From Rahnella ecdela (lineage in GTDB: Bacteria > Pseudomonadota > Gammaproteobacteria > Enterobacterales > Enterobacteriaceae), in contig NZ_JAFMOY010000109.1 in assembly GCF_019049625.1 (NCBI RefSeq), forward strand, positions 1-64,000: a DNA stretch of 64,000 nt, given 5' to 3'. A program made the translations under genes and the position numbers. Positions 49,507 to 58,527 of this stretch are shown here, one piece after another; the stretch's first letter is position 1, and every line of letters starts with the position of its first letter. Below the pieces are notes generated by a model, which was not told where the DNA came from, did no database searches, and was given only the letters and a program-made list of their open reading frames with translations.

Positions 49507-50844
49507 TTACTCTTTAAAATCTGTCGCTTCAAGCTCATGGCGTGACAGCAACTTGTAAAATTCGGTGCGGTTACGCCCGGCAATACGGGCGGCCTGCGTC
49601 ACATTGCCCTTGGTAATTTGCAGCAATTTACGCAGATAATTCAGTTCGAACTGATTACGCGCATCGGCAAACGTCGGCAGTGCGGTATTTTCGCCTTCCA
49701 GCGCTTGCTGAACCAGCGCTTCGCTGATCACCGGCGCAGAAGTCAGCGCCACGCACTGTTCAATCACGTTCACTAACTGTCGCACATTGCCCGGCCAGCT
49801 GGCAGCCATCAGGCGTTTGAGTGCATCGGTTGAAAAGCTGCGCACAAAAGGTTTATGCCGCTGCGCCGCGACGCGTAGAAGATGATTGGCCAGCAGCGGA
49901 ATATCTTCCGCCCTTTCACTTAGCGTCGGCAGTTTTAGCCCGACGACGTTAAGACGGTAAAACAGATCTTCGCGGAACTCGCCCTTTTCCATCGCTTTCG
50001 GCAAATCACGGTGCGTCGCAGAGATAATGCGGACATCGACATCCACATCCTGATTACTGCCCAGCGGGCGCACCTTGCGCTCCTGCAATACGCGCAGCAA
50101 TTTCACCTGCAACGACAACGGCATATCGCCGATTTCATCGAGAAATAATGTTCCGCCGGTCGCCGCCTGAAACAGCCCTTCGCGGCTGCTTACTGCGCCG
50201 GTAAATGCACCTTTGGCGTGACCAAATAATTCGGATTCCAGCAACTGTTCCGGCAGTGCGCCGCAGTTGATGGCGATAAAGGCTTTCTTGCCACGCGGGC
50301 TGGCTCCATGAATGGCCTGCGCCAGCACTTCTTTACCGGTGCCGCTCTGCCCATTAATCAGCACGCTGACATCAGACTGCGCCACCATATTGGCCTGCTC
50401 GAGCAGGCGCAGCATCAGCGGACTGCGCGTAACAATCGATTCGCGCCAGCTTTCATCGGCAGACGGGCTGGATTGCGCCAGCGCTTCATCGATGGCTTTA
50501 TACAGCGCATCGCGATCGACCGGCTTGGTCAGAAAACCAAACACACCCTGCTGGGTCGCGGCCACCGCATCGGGAATAGAGCCGTGCGCGGTCAGGATAA
50601 TCACTGGCATTCCGGGCTGGAATTTCTGGATTTCAGCGAACAGCGCCATGCCGTCCATTTCATCCATGCGTAAATCGCTCAGCACCAGATCAATACGGTC
50701 CCGGTGCAGCACACGCAGCGCTTCCGCCCCGCTTTCGGCAGTGGTGACACGAAAACCTTCGCTGGTCAGACGCATTCCCAAAAGCTTTAATAAGCTCGGG
50801 TCGTCATCGACCAGTAATAAACTGGCTGCTTTGCGTAACGTCAT
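49507..50844 (-). CDS. glrR: Two-component response regulator GlrR (QseF)
   Basis: A sigma-54 activator of the NtrC type. An N-terminal receiver ([13 protein letters not shown]; phospho-Asp in [13 protein letters not shown]), central AAA+ domain with [14 protein letters not shown] and GAFTGA loop, and C-terminal Fis-type helix-turn-helix ([20 protein letters not shown]). 445 aa. It activates glmY in E. coli; three matching sites lie upstream of the GlmY-like gene in this window. The ATG overlaps the qseG stop by four bases. Confidence 0.98.
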   Translation of the reverse strand: MTLRKAASLLLVDDDPSLLKLLGMRLTSEGFRVTTAESGAEALRVLHRDRIDLVLSDLRMDEMDGMALFAEIQKFQPGMPVIILTAHGSIPDAVAATQQGVFGFLTKPVDRDALYKAIDEALAQSSPSADESWRESIVTRSPLMLRLLEQANMVAQSDVSVLINGQSGTGKEVLAQAIHGASPRGKKAFIAINCGALPEQLLESELFGHAKGAFTGAVSSREGLFQAATGGTLFLDEIGDMPLSLQVKLLRVLQERKVRPLGSNQDVDVDVRIISATHRDLPKAMEKGEFREDLFYRLNVVGLKLPTLSERAEDIPLLANHLLRVAAQRHKPFVRSFSTDALKRLMAASWPGNVRQLVNVIEQCVALTSAPVISEALVQQALEGENTALPTFADARNQFELNYLRKLLQITKGNVTQAARIAGRNRTEFYKLLSRHELEATDFKE

Positions 50845-51617
50845 TTTGCGTTCGAATCCTTAACCGGTGGCGTGTAAGTCTCAGCCGGTTTTACCGGAAT
50901 ACCGGCAGCGGCTCTGGCAGGCGCAGTGGCATCGTTATCCGGCAAATCGCCCTGGATCTGTTTACGGGATGAGAGCTGCCGCTCAATGTCTGTCAGGTTT
51001 TCCAGTTTACGGCGGGTATCGGCGAGATTGCTTTCCAGAACCTGCTGCTGTTGCGTCATCGCCTGAAGTTTTTCTTCGTTCACCGCCAGCTGGCGGGCAT
51101 TGCGGGCTTTTTCATCGCCCAGCACGACCTGTAAATTCTGACGTTCGCGCCATAACTGCACCAGCGGGCGTATTTGTCCCGGCATCTGACCGCGATAGGC
51201 GCTGACTTTAGCCAGCAACGCACGGCGCTGCTGCTGATCGGGTTCTGCACCGGACAACAAAATACTTTGCTTAAACACCTCATCCCAGGTGGTCGCAGGG
51301 ATCTGCTGTGCCTGGAAACGCGCCTGAGCATCGTTCATGCGATCGGCGCAGTCCATCGCCCGCAACCAGTACAGTGAGTTGGTAACAGCCTCGTTGTCAT
51401 CCAGTGTCCAGAGGGTTTCGCAGGGAGCGATACGAAAGTCGATGACTTTGCTGTCGGGAACGACCTGATCAGACACCTGCTGGTAATAACGGTTTTCGGT
51501 GGAATGCGGGACACAGCCCGCCAGCGCCAGTGGCGCGCTGAGTAAAAACGCCCGGCTGCGCAACACTGAACGAACCAGACGAGAGGTGATATGGGTGATA
51601 AAAGACAATGCGCTCAT
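50841..51617 (-). CDS. qseG: Lipoprotein QseG
   Basis: An outer-membrane lipoprotein that interacts with GlrK/QseE and modulates its signalling. The signal sequence ends LALAGC. The mature protein has LYWLRAMDCADRMNDAQARF, close to E. coli, and a C-terminal coiled coil (ATLEE-type repeats of Q, L and R), then NLTDIERQLSSRK. The start at 51617 is the first ATG; a GTG nine bases earlier is possible. About 258 aa, 20 longer than E. coli. It is between glrK and glrR in one operon. Confidence 0.93.
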   Translation of the reverse strand: MSALSFITHITSRLVRSVLRSRAFLLSAPLALAGCVPHSTENRYYQQVSDQVVPDSKVIDFRIAPCETLWTLDDNEAVTNSLYWLRAMDCADRMNDAQARFQAQQIPATTWDEVFKQSILLSGAEPDQQQRRALLAKVSAYRGQMPGQIRPLVQLWRERQNLQVVLGDEKARNARQLAVNEEKLQAMTQQQQVLESNLADTRRKLENLTDIERQLSSRKQIQGDLPDNDATAPARAAAGIPVKPAETYTPPVKDSNAK

Positions 51618-51648
51618 CAGACGCACCAGCCTGCAAATAGCATCATTA

Positions 51649-53085
51649 TTATTTCTTCTCAGCCGTCAGGGGTAACTCAATACGGAAACACACGTCCGCA
51701 TCTTCAACGGCAACCAGTTGCAGCTCTCCATGCATGCGGCGAATACAGTCCTGGGCAATACTCAACCCCAGACCGCTGCCTTTCACAGCCCCTTTTCGTT
51801 GCTGGCTACCCTGGTAAAAAGGTTCAAATATCATCGCGCGCTCGGCCTGCGGGATCGGAGTTCCGGTGTTTGCCACCTCGATAATCACCCGACCGTGTAG
51901 TTCCCGGCTGCGGACCCAAATAGTACCGGATTCAGCCCCGTAGTGCACCGCATTGGAATAGAGATTATCCACCACCCGCCGCAATAATGTCGGCTCAGCC
52001 AGACAGGTCGGCGCATCAATCGTGACCTCACTGCGGATCTTCTTGGCACGCGCAGGCAGGCTGTTAGCCGTCACCACATCATTCACCAGCGATTTAATAT
52101 CGACGGCCACGCTGAGCGTCGGCGCATCGGCCAGCTTGCGGTTGTAATCGAGCAGTTGTTCGATAAGCGTCTGCAAATGACGGCTGCTATTGTTAAGGAT
52201 AGCCACTACTTCTTTTTGATCGGAGGTCAGCGGACCGGCAACTTCATCGGCAAGTAGTTCGGTGCCTTCACGCATACTGGCGAGCGGCGTTTTCAGTTCA
52301 TGGGAAATATGTCGCAGGAATTCGTGACGCTGTGATTCCAGCCAGGCAAGACGCTCGCTCAGCCAGACGATACGTTGCACCAGAGAACGGATTTCGCGCG
52401 GGCCTTTAAACCGTGAGACATCCCCTAGATTACGCCCTTCTCCCAGCCGGTTAATCATTCTTTCGACGCCTTTCACCGGCCCGATAATCATGCGGGTAAA
52501 CAGTACCACCAGCGCACCGCTGAGCAGGAAAAGCACCAGCGCCTGCCAGCCAAAGAACTGACCGCGTTCGGCGATGGCGCGCTGAAGTTGCTGTCCGCGC
52601 GAGAACACCACTTCACGCGTCGCCTGCACCATTTCGGCATTGGTGCGCGAGAAATTCTCGAGGCGCGCAGAGGAGTCTTTATCCGGGGAATTATTCTGGC
52701 AGACCGGTTGTGTCAGCTGCGTCAGCAGGGTACGCAGCGTTTGATAATAACGTAAGTCCGGCAGTACCGAAGCATGTGCATCGAGCAACTGGCCGTATTG
52801 TTTGTGCTGATTCTGATAAAGGCGGAAAAGCGTCGGATCGTCAAGAACGCAATACTGGCGATAGCTGCGCTCCATTTCCAGCGCAATACTGGACATTGAT
52901 TCGCTGCGGCGGGCGTCACTGAGCGTGGTGCGGTTGATACGCGCCGCCTGACGGCTCAGCTGATCCAGACTGTCATACGCCTGATAAGCCAGCACCAGCA
53001 ACGGCAGCAGAACCAGCAGGAAAGCCATCAGTACCAGCTGACGTAACGAACCGGGGAATAAACGTCCTCTTTTCAACGCATTCAT
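51649..53085 (-). CDS. glrK: Two-component sensor kinase GlrK (QseE)
   Basis: An inner-membrane histidine kinase with an N-terminal helix (LRQLVLMAFLLVLLPLLVLA), a periplasmic sensor domain with a CVLDDPTLFRLYQ-like segment conserved with E. coli, a second helix, a HAMP and the HisKA motif HELKTPLASMREG. The ATP-binding domain has the DNLYSN and GSGLGLSIA boxes. The start at 53085 (MNALKRGRLFPGS) aligns with the E. coli N-terminus; in-frame codons upstream to 53121 lack a ribosome site. About 478 aa. Confidence 0.96.
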   Translation of the reverse strand: MNALKRGRLFPGSLRQLVLMAFLLVLLPLLVLAYQAYDSLDQLSRQAARINRTTLSDARRSESMSSIALEMERSYRQYCVLDDPTLFRLYQNQHKQYGQLLDAHASVLPDLRYYQTLRTLLTQLTQPVCQNNSPDKDSSARLENFSRTNAEMVQATREVVFSRGQQLQRAIAERGQFFGWQALVLFLLSGALVVLFTRMIIGPVKGVERMINRLGEGRNLGDVSRFKGPREIRSLVQRIVWLSERLAWLESQRHEFLRHISHELKTPLASMREGTELLADEVAGPLTSDQKEVVAILNNSSRHLQTLIEQLLDYNRKLADAPTLSVAVDIKSLVNDVVTANSLPARAKKIRSEVTIDAPTCLAEPTLLRRVVDNLYSNAVHYGAESGTIWVRSRELHGRVIIEVANTGTPIPQAERAMIFEPFYQGSQQRKGAVKGSGLGLSIAQDCIRRMHGELQLVAVEDADVCFRIELPLTAEKK

Positions 53086-53197
53086 CTCATTTACCACAGA
53101 TAAAGTCATGCTAGCGGACAACGGTTTAAACAGCCAGTGTCAGAGAAGGTGTTCAGTTGATTTGGGGATGAATCAGAGATATTCAGAAGGGTTGGTA

Positions 53198-53398
53198 TTG
53201 CAGAACATCCTGAAGGATGTTCTGCAAACCGGAAGAGGTGGTGCCTCACTCAACGTGTCGTTCGATGTTTGATAACGTGCTTGCGCAACGATTATCGGTC
53301 GGGTGAACGATAGGCACCGTTTCTTTGGCGTCATTCGGACATTATGAGCATATCAACGCTTTCGCGTGAGCCAATCATAATCAGGTGAATGAGCAACT
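53198..53398 (-). ncRNA. glmY: GlmY-like small regulatory RNA
   Basis: On the minus strand, 53398 onwards reads AGTTGCTCATTCACC, which closely matches the 5' end of E. coli GlmY, and a small stem follows (GCTCACGCGAAAGCGTTGA). It lies directly upstream of glrK, as glmY does in E. coli, and has a sigma-54 promoter and three GlrR sites. GlmY frees GlmZ from RapZ and so raises glmS. The 3' end is uncertain: the interval chosen ends at a 13-bp perfect hairpin (53198-53227) without a T run. The E. coli RNA is about 184 nt, which would fall inside this hairpin. Confidence 0.8.
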
Positions 53399-53409
53399 GC
53401 GCTAATCTA

Positions 53410-53425
53410 GCACGTTACGTGCCAA
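53410..53425 (-). promoter_or_regulatory. Sigma-54 promoter of the GlmY-like RNA
   Basis: On the minus strand TTGGCAC-GTAAC-GTGC has GG and GC separated by ten bases, as in the -24/-12 consensus. The expected start is about 12 bases downstream at 53398-53399, exactly where GlmY homology begins. Confidence 0.85.
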
Positions 53426-53530
53426 TGTTCGAAATTATTTTTCATCCTACTGTTTTAAAAGAATATTTAAAATAACCCCTTTTGAGGCAGCAGTAAAAGC
53501 GCGGTTAAGCTGATGAATAAACACTCTTTG

Positions 53531-53548
53531 TGTCGCCAAAAACCAACA
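53531..53548. promoter_or_regulatory. GlrR binding site (promoter-proximal)
   Basis: TGTC-N10-AACA, one mismatch to the GlrR consensus TGTC-N10-GACA. It shares its inner GCCAAAAA with the next site. About 130 bases upstream of the GlmY-like start. Confidence 0.8.
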
Positions 53549-53593
53549 GAATAACGCACAGAAAAAAAACAATTTAAATATCATATGGTTAAA

Positions 53594-53611
53594 TGTCGCC
53601 AAAAAGAGACA
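53594..53611. promoter_or_regulatory. GlrR binding site (middle)
   Basis: A perfect TGTC-N10-GACA, 63 bases (six helical turns) beyond the proximal site. GlrR activates glmY through such sites in E. coli. Confidence 0.88.
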
Positions 53612-53625
53612 AGCAAATAACGCGT

Positions 53626-53643
53626 TGTCGCCATTTTATGACA
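53626..53643. promoter_or_regulatory. GlrR binding site (distal)
   Basis: A perfect TGTC-N10-GACA, 32 bases (three turns) beyond the middle site and nine bases from the stop codon of the diguanylate cyclase gene. Confidence 0.88.
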
Positions 53644-53651
53644 ACCGGCGG

Positions 53652-54629
53652 TCAGTGATTGATCACCACATTTTTACTTAGCTGCTTATGGCTGTACATC
53701 GCCTGATCGGAGTCTGCCAGCAAGGCCTGCACCGAAGGATGTTTTTCACCGGCATACTCAATTTGCCCGACGCTGAATTTAATGTCGTAACCGCGCTGTT
53801 CATGAAGATTCCATCCCACGACGGCTTCGTGCAAACGCTGCATAATTTCAGCGGCTTCCAGGTGACTGGCATTAGTCAGCAACGCCACAAACTCATCACC
53901 GCCGAGACGGCCCACCACATCCGTTTCACGCAGCAATCCGCTGAGGATCCCGGCAAAAACGATCAGCGCCCGATCCCCTTCCGCATGACCAAAACGGTCA
54001 TTGATCCCTTTAAAATCATTCAGATCGAAAAACAACATGGTCGCTGGCATGCCAAGCTTCTGACAGGCATTAAGCGCCTGCTGCGCCTGCGCCTCGAAGC
54101 CCCGCCGGTTAGCGACCAGCGTCAGTTCATCCATGGTTGCCATTTGCAGGGCACCGATTTCCTGTTCGGCCATTTTGGCTAAATCGCGCAGAAGCTGGCG
54201 CTCATCGTCGCCCATATTGCGGGGTTTAATATCAATGAGGCATAAGGTCCCCAGAGAGCTGCCGTTCGGCACAATCAGCGGACAACCGGCATAAAACCGA
54301 ATACCCGGATCGCCGGTCACCAGCGGGTTATCAAAAAAACGCTCATCACTCAGAGTATTGGGTACCAGCATGATGTCGTTATCCAGAATCGCATGGGCGC
54401 AGAATGAAACGTCACGTGAAGTCTCCGTAACGGCCAGCCCCTGACAGGATTTAAACCACTGGCGGTTCACATCTACCAGAGACACCAGTGCAATCGGCAC
54501 ATCAAACAATCGTCTGGCCAGACGGGTCAGGCGGTCGAAGCGTTCTTCGGGTGGCGTATCTAGCAGATTGTAGGCGCGCAACGCATGGATACGCTTCGCC
54601 TCGTCAGCGGGGATTTCTGGCGTTTTCAT
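53652..54629 (-). CDS. GAF-GGDEF diguanylate cyclase
   Basis: Synthesises cyclic di-GMP from two GTP. The N-terminal GAF domain (about residues 20-150, with FCAHAILDNDIMLVPN and FYAGCPLIVPNG segments) senses an unknown signal. The C-terminal GGDEF domain has MDELTLVANRRGFE near residue 165, an intact GGDEF active site (RLGGDEFVALL) and an RETD inhibitory site five residues before it. 325 aa, no membrane segment. GAGG precedes the ATG. It occupies the place of purL next to glmY in E. coli, so this side of the locus is rearranged. Confidence 0.93.
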   Translation of the reverse strand: MKTPEIPADEAKRIHALRAYNLLDTPPEERFDRLTRLARRLFDVPIALVSLVDVNRQWFKSCQGLAVTETSRDVSFCAHAILDNDIMLVPNTLSDERFFDNPLVTGDPGIRFYAGCPLIVPNGSSLGTLCLIDIKPRNMGDDERQLLRDLAKMAEQEIGALQMATMDELTLVANRRGFEAQAQQALNACQKLGMPATMLFFDLNDFKGINDRFGHAEGDRALIVFAGILSGLLRETDVVGRLGGDEFVALLTNASHLEAAEIMQRLHEAVVGWNLHEQRGYDIKFSVGQIEYAGEKHPSVQALLADSDQAMYSHKQLSKNVVINH

Positions 54630-54953
54630 TCACAGACCTCATTTTTCATGCTTCACCCGCACATCAGGCCATAATAAATCGGCCATCAGATGAAACAGAT
54701 TTCCCGGTTCAAAGAAACAATAATGTAAGAGTTCGAGATAATGACTCTTTATATTCTCGTGAGAAAAAACAATAGCAAAAAACGTGTACAAGATGAAAAC
54801 CTGCCGCAGGAATTGTACAAGCTTGTATTAGGAATTTTAGTACTGAAATTAAATCAGCGACAGTGAATAGCCGGAAATACAGTGCCTGCGACTTTGTCAG
54901 ACCTCCCCGTTCGGAGAAATCTGTAAAGTCGCAAGCCTCAGATTTAAGTCAAA
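54630..54953. other. Intergenic region between the cyclase and PBP2-like genes, with repeats and a hairpin
   Basis: A 324-base AT-rich stretch. TGTACAAG occurs twice at 54785-54792 and 54814-54821, the second followed by CTTGTA. At 54887-54933 TGCGACTTT pairs with AAAGTCGCA around an inner CTCC/GGAG stem, 20 bases after the PBP2-like stop, a likely terminator though the T run is broken. No gene is seen. Confidence 0.5.
54887..54933 (-). terminator. Hairpin after the PBP2-like gene
   Basis: A 9-bp outer stem (TGCGACTTT / AAAGTCGCA) encloses a smaller stem and an AT-rich loop. It lies 20 bases past the stop codon. No T run follows on the minus strand, so it may be a Rho-dependent or stabilising structure. 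Confidence 0.5.
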
Positions 54954-56900
54954 TTAATGCTCACTAAAGCCCAGCGAATTGGGTGTCGGAACCGGTTGTT
55001 CGCAGTCCGCCGGATTATCAGCTTTGGTCGGATCGCATGTTGTCGCCTGTGGTGGCAGGAAGATGTGGTCGAGGATCGCACGCGCCGTTGGCCCGGCCAC
55101 CACGCCGTCGCCGCCGCCATTCTCTAATATCAGCGCCATCACCACCGTCGGGTGTTTATAAGGCGCAAATGCGGTGTAGAAGATATGGTCTCGCAACCTA
55201 ACCGGCGTCATTTTGGCGTTATAAACCTGATCCTGGCGCAGGCTGAAAACCTGCGATGTCCCGGATTTAGCCGCAATCTGATAAGGTGCGGTGTGGAATA
55301 ATTTATAGCCGGTACCATTCGGGAAATTCGCCATCCCGAACATGCCGTTTTTCACAATTCCCCAGATTGGTGATTTCGGATCCGCTATTTGTCGCGTCGG
55401 CGGCATCTTATAGGGCGTAATAATTTTGCCGCTTTTAGAGGAATAAAGCAGGTGCGGTGTTTCAAGTTTACCGTTATTTACCAGTGCACTGAGCGCACGC
55501 ACCATCTGAATTGGCGTCGCGACCCAATAACCCTGCCCAATCCCGACCGAAATCGTGTCCCCCTGATACCAGCCTTTTTTATGAACTTTCATTTTCCATT
55601 CACGGCTTGGCAGTACGCCATTATATTGCTCGTCGAGATCTATCCCGCTCGACTGCCCGTAGCCAAATTTACTCAGCCAGGTATGAATACGGTCGATGCC
55701 CATTTCAAAGGCCACCTGATAGAAGAACGTATCGGCGGATTCTTCAATCGCTTTGGTCACATTCAACAAGCCGTGACCGGTTTTCAGCCAGTCGCGGTAA
55801 TGGCGTTCTGTGCCCGGCAACGTCCAGGTCGGTGCACCAAAGAAAGTCGTTTGTGGCGTAATCACCCCTTCAAACAACGCCGAAGTGGCCATAAAAGGTT
55901 TAACCGTGGACGCTGGCGGATAAAGGCCCTGCGTAACACGGTTGATCAAAGGCAAATCAGGGTTTTTCAGTAACGCGCTGTATTGCTTGCTGGAAATCCC
56001 GTTCACAAACGGATTCGGATCGTAACTCGGACTGGATACCATCGCTTTAATGCCGCCATCGCGGGGATCCATCACCACCACGGCCGCACGCTGACCTTTC
56101 AGGAGTTTTTCGATGTATTGCTGTAAATCGAGATCCAAGGTCAGGTAGATATTTTGTCCGGCCTGTGGCGGAACCTCTTTCAGCAGACGCACCACATGGC
56201 CGTGGTTATCCACTTCCACTTCCTGATAACCGGTGCGGCCATGCAGGATATTTTCATAATATTTTTCAACGCCCTGCTTGCCGATATCGTGGTCAGCGGC
56301 GTAATTCTCCGAGATACCTTCAGCATCGAGTCGTTTGGCATCTTTATCATTAATCTTGGAAACATAACCCACCACGTGCGCCAGTTCCGCGCCATAAGGA
56401 TAACGACGCTGCTGATACGTGCTGATGGAAACGCCGGGAAAATCGAACTGATTGACGGAAAAACGAGCGACTTCCACATCGGTCAGTGCCAGCTTTAACG
56501 GGATTTGTGCGAAACGGCGGCCGTGGATCATGGCGTCGTGGAAACTGTCCAGATCGTCTTGCGTGAGATCGACAATCGGCGTGAGCGCCTTCAGCGTCGC
56601 GTTAAGATCTGCCACTTTGCCGGGGATCACTTCAATCTGGTAAAGGGTAATGTTTTGCGCCAGCACCACGCCGTTGCGATCCATAATCAGCCCGCGGCTC
56701 GGGGCGATCGGCAGCATTTTGATGTCATTCTGATTCGAACGGGTCTGGTAAAAATCATGCATGCCCACCTGCAGGTGGTACAGATTGAACACCAGCGCAG
56801 AAGACAGCAGAACCACGACTAAAAATGCAATCACGGCACGACGAACGAAAAGGACGGACTCGGCGGTATGGTCGCGAATTTCGTCGTTAAGTAAGGCCAT
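54954..56900 (-). CDS. Penicillin-binding protein 2 paralogue (class B transpeptidase)
   Basis: A 648-aa class B PBP of the MrdA type that cross-links elongation-specific peptidoglycan. It has a short cytoplasmic N-terminus and one helix (VRRAVIAFLVVVLLSSALVFNL), then the PBP dimer domain with SRGLIMDRNGVVLAQN. The transpeptidase motifs are STVK (YPPASTVKPFMA near residue 335), SAD (ESADTFFYQ) and KSG (AAKSGTSQVF). It resembles E. coli PBP2 along its length but differs in many positions, for example A for G before STVK. mrdA proper normally sits with rodA near rlmH and lipA, which are not here, so this is probably a second copy. Confidence 0.9.
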   Translation of the reverse strand: MALLNDEIRDHTAESVLFVRRAVIAFLVVVLLSSALVFNLYHLQVGMHDFYQTRSNQNDIKMLPIAPSRGLIMDRNGVVLAQNITLYQIEVIPGKVADLNATLKALTPIVDLTQDDLDSFHDAMIHGRRFAQIPLKLALTDVEVARFSVNQFDFPGVSISTYQQRRYPYGAELAHVVGYVSKINDKDAKRLDAEGISENYAADHDIGKQGVEKYYENILHGRTGYQEVEVDNHGHVVRLLKEVPPQAGQNIYLTLDLDLQQYIEKLLKGQRAAVVVMDPRDGGIKAMVSSPSYDPNPFVNGISSKQYSALLKNPDLPLINRVTQGLYPPASTVKPFMATSALFEGVITPQTTFFGAPTWTLPGTERHYRDWLKTGHGLLNVTKAIEESADTFFYQVAFEMGIDRIHTWLSKFGYGQSSGIDLDEQYNGVLPSREWKMKVHKKGWYQGDTISVGIGQGYWVATPIQMVRALSALVNNGKLETPHLLYSSKSGKIITPYKMPPTRQIADPKSPIWGIVKNGMFGMANFPNGTGYKLFHTAPYQIAAKSGTSQVFSLRQDQVYNAKMTPVRLRDHIFYTAFAPYKHPTVVMALILENGGGDGVVAGPTARAILDHIFLPPQATTCDPTKADNPADCEQPVPTPNSLGFSEH

Positions 56901-57119
56901 AAGCGGGCAAATACCTTTTTTGTCTGCTTCTTGAAGCGGGCGAAATGAATAAACGGAGACTGGAAAAGTGCGAAAGGATAGCCCGTCATGCCACGGACGA
57001 CTATAAGAAGTGTGCTAATGAACTGGCAGGAGTGTTTCTATTTATTGCAGGGCGATATTTCAGGGCGCTGAGGTTTGGCTCAACGCCCCGTGGATCAGGA
57101 AATACCGGACTCTGTATTT

Positions 57120-57485
57120 TTACTTCGCGGTATTCACTTTGCAGTCACCGTAAACATACCCTTCAGTTTGGGTTGCCACGACAAAACTGTCTTTCACGTG
57201 AATATACATCAGGTTATCCTGCGCTCCGGCTTTCATAGGCTGGTTATCCTTGCCGATGATATCCGTCAGTTCAGGGCTGGTGACCATTTTGCTGCCATCA
57301 GGCGAGAAACTGAACGTATTCCCCGCATCATAAACCTGAGCATTTTTGTTCACGACTTCAGAAACATCATTGCCATCATCAGATTGCGTATGATGAGTTA
57401 ACACGCACTGATACTGCGTGACAGCCGATGCTGAAAACGACGCCAGCGCCAAAATCACCGCCACACAACCGCCTAACCTGACCAT
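57120..57485 (-). CDS. Secreted protein of unknown function (121 aa)
   Basis: A signal peptide (VRLGGCVAVILALASFSASA) is followed by a mature domain that starts VTQYQCVLTHHTQSDDG and ends DCKVNTAK. Two cysteines (QYQC and GDC) could form one disulfide. No family is recognised. The ATG at 57485 is preferred, since upstream in-frame codons lead into membrane-like residues that would break the signal. It is upstream of the PBP2-like gene, 219 bases away, on the same strand. The role cannot be inferred. Confidence 0.6.
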   Translation of the reverse strand: MVRLGGCVAVILALASFSASAVTQYQCVLTHHTQSDDGNDVSEVVNKNAQVYDAGNTFSFSPDGSKMVTSPELTDIIGKDNQPMKAGAQDNLMYIHVKDSFVVATQTEGYVYGDCKVNTAK

Positions 57486-57750
57486 CAGATAAATCCATAA
57501 AGTAAGCAAGAGGCCCATGCTATCACTTGTCTGGCCGATAGAAAGAGCCTGCAAAAGAAATATTCACGGGCTAAATATTTTAAGCCAAATTCGCCCATGA
57601 ATAGAATTTGATTGCGGATAATTCATGCTAACAGAGCACACTTCGCGCCTGTTTACGCACTCTGTTTATTTGTTCATTTTTTGTACTGCCGGTCAGAGGA
57701 ATTCTGCCTATAATCCGCAGATTGCACCTGAGCAGTAATAAGGGATTGAG

Positions 57751-58527
57751 ATGAAATCGTTCAAAGTACCCGGTACACAAATGCATTTGCGCTTCCATGA
57801 ATTATCCGGGATGGGGGTTCCGCTGGTCTTTATTCACGGCCTGGGATGTGCGTCTTCCTGCGATTTTCCGCGTGTGGCGACCGATGCGTCATTACGTCCG
57901 CGCCGCTCACTGTTGCTCGATTTAGCCGGTTCGGGTTACAGCGATAAACCCGATGATTTCAGCTATAGCCTGCAGGCGCATGTTGATTGCGTGATTGCGT
58001 GGCTGGAAAGTCTCGGCGTGCCGCAGGTCAACCTGATCGGCCACAGTATGGGCGGCAGTATCGCTATTATGGTGGCCGCGCAGCGCTCTGATCTGATCCA
58101 GCGTCTGATTGTCGCCGAGCCAAATCTGGATGCGGGAGGCGGCATATTCAGCCGGGCTGTCGCTCAATATTCAGAAGAAGACTATCTGCGCGAAGGTCAT
58201 GCGCATCTGATTAACGTCGCGGTCCGCGGAAAAGATCATATCTGGGCAGGATGTATGGGCATCGCCTCGCCGCTGGCCATACACCGCCAGGCAATCGGGC
58301 TGGTGAACGGAGAAGCCGTATCGTGGCGCGAACAACTTTATCAGCTGGAAATGCCCGCCACCGTTTTGTTTGGTGAGTTTTCGCTGCCCGAGCCGGATGT
58401 CGCCGTTCTGCCCCAACACGGTATTCATACCGCCATCGTGCCTCAGGCAGGACATTCAATGATGTGGGAAAACCCGACCGGCGTCGCCGCCGCAATTAAT
58501 GCCGCACTGAATGCAGAAGCGTTGTAG
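57751..58527 (+). CDS. Alpha/beta hydrolase
   Basis: A 258-aa soluble alpha/beta-hydrolase. The oxyanion region is FIHGLGCASS, the nucleophile elbow is GHSMGGS (Ser near residue 97), and the catalytic histidine is near the end in PQAGHSMMWE. An acid residue (likely in FGEFSLPEPD) completes the triad. The substrate is unknown; esterase, lactonase or thioesterase activities occur in this group. AAGGG precedes the ATG at 57751. It is monocistronic. Confidence 0.88.
   Translation: MKSFKVPGTQMHLRFHELSGMGVPLVFIHGLGCASSCDFPRVATDASLRPRRSLLLDLAGSGYSDKPDDFSYSLQAHVDCVIAWLESLGVPQVNLIGHSMGGSIAIMVAAQRSDLIQRLIVAEPNLDAGGGIFSRAVAQYSEEDYLREGHAHLINVAVRGKDHIWAGCMGIASPLAIHRQAIGLVNGEAVSWREQLYQLEMPATVLFGEFSLPEPDVAVLPQHGIHTAIVPQAGHSMMWENPTGVAAAINAALNAEAL

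Noticed and set aside
57922..58455. Minus-strand frames opposite the alpha/beta hydrolase
   Set aside because: Shadows of the hydrolase, whose catalytic motifs are clear.
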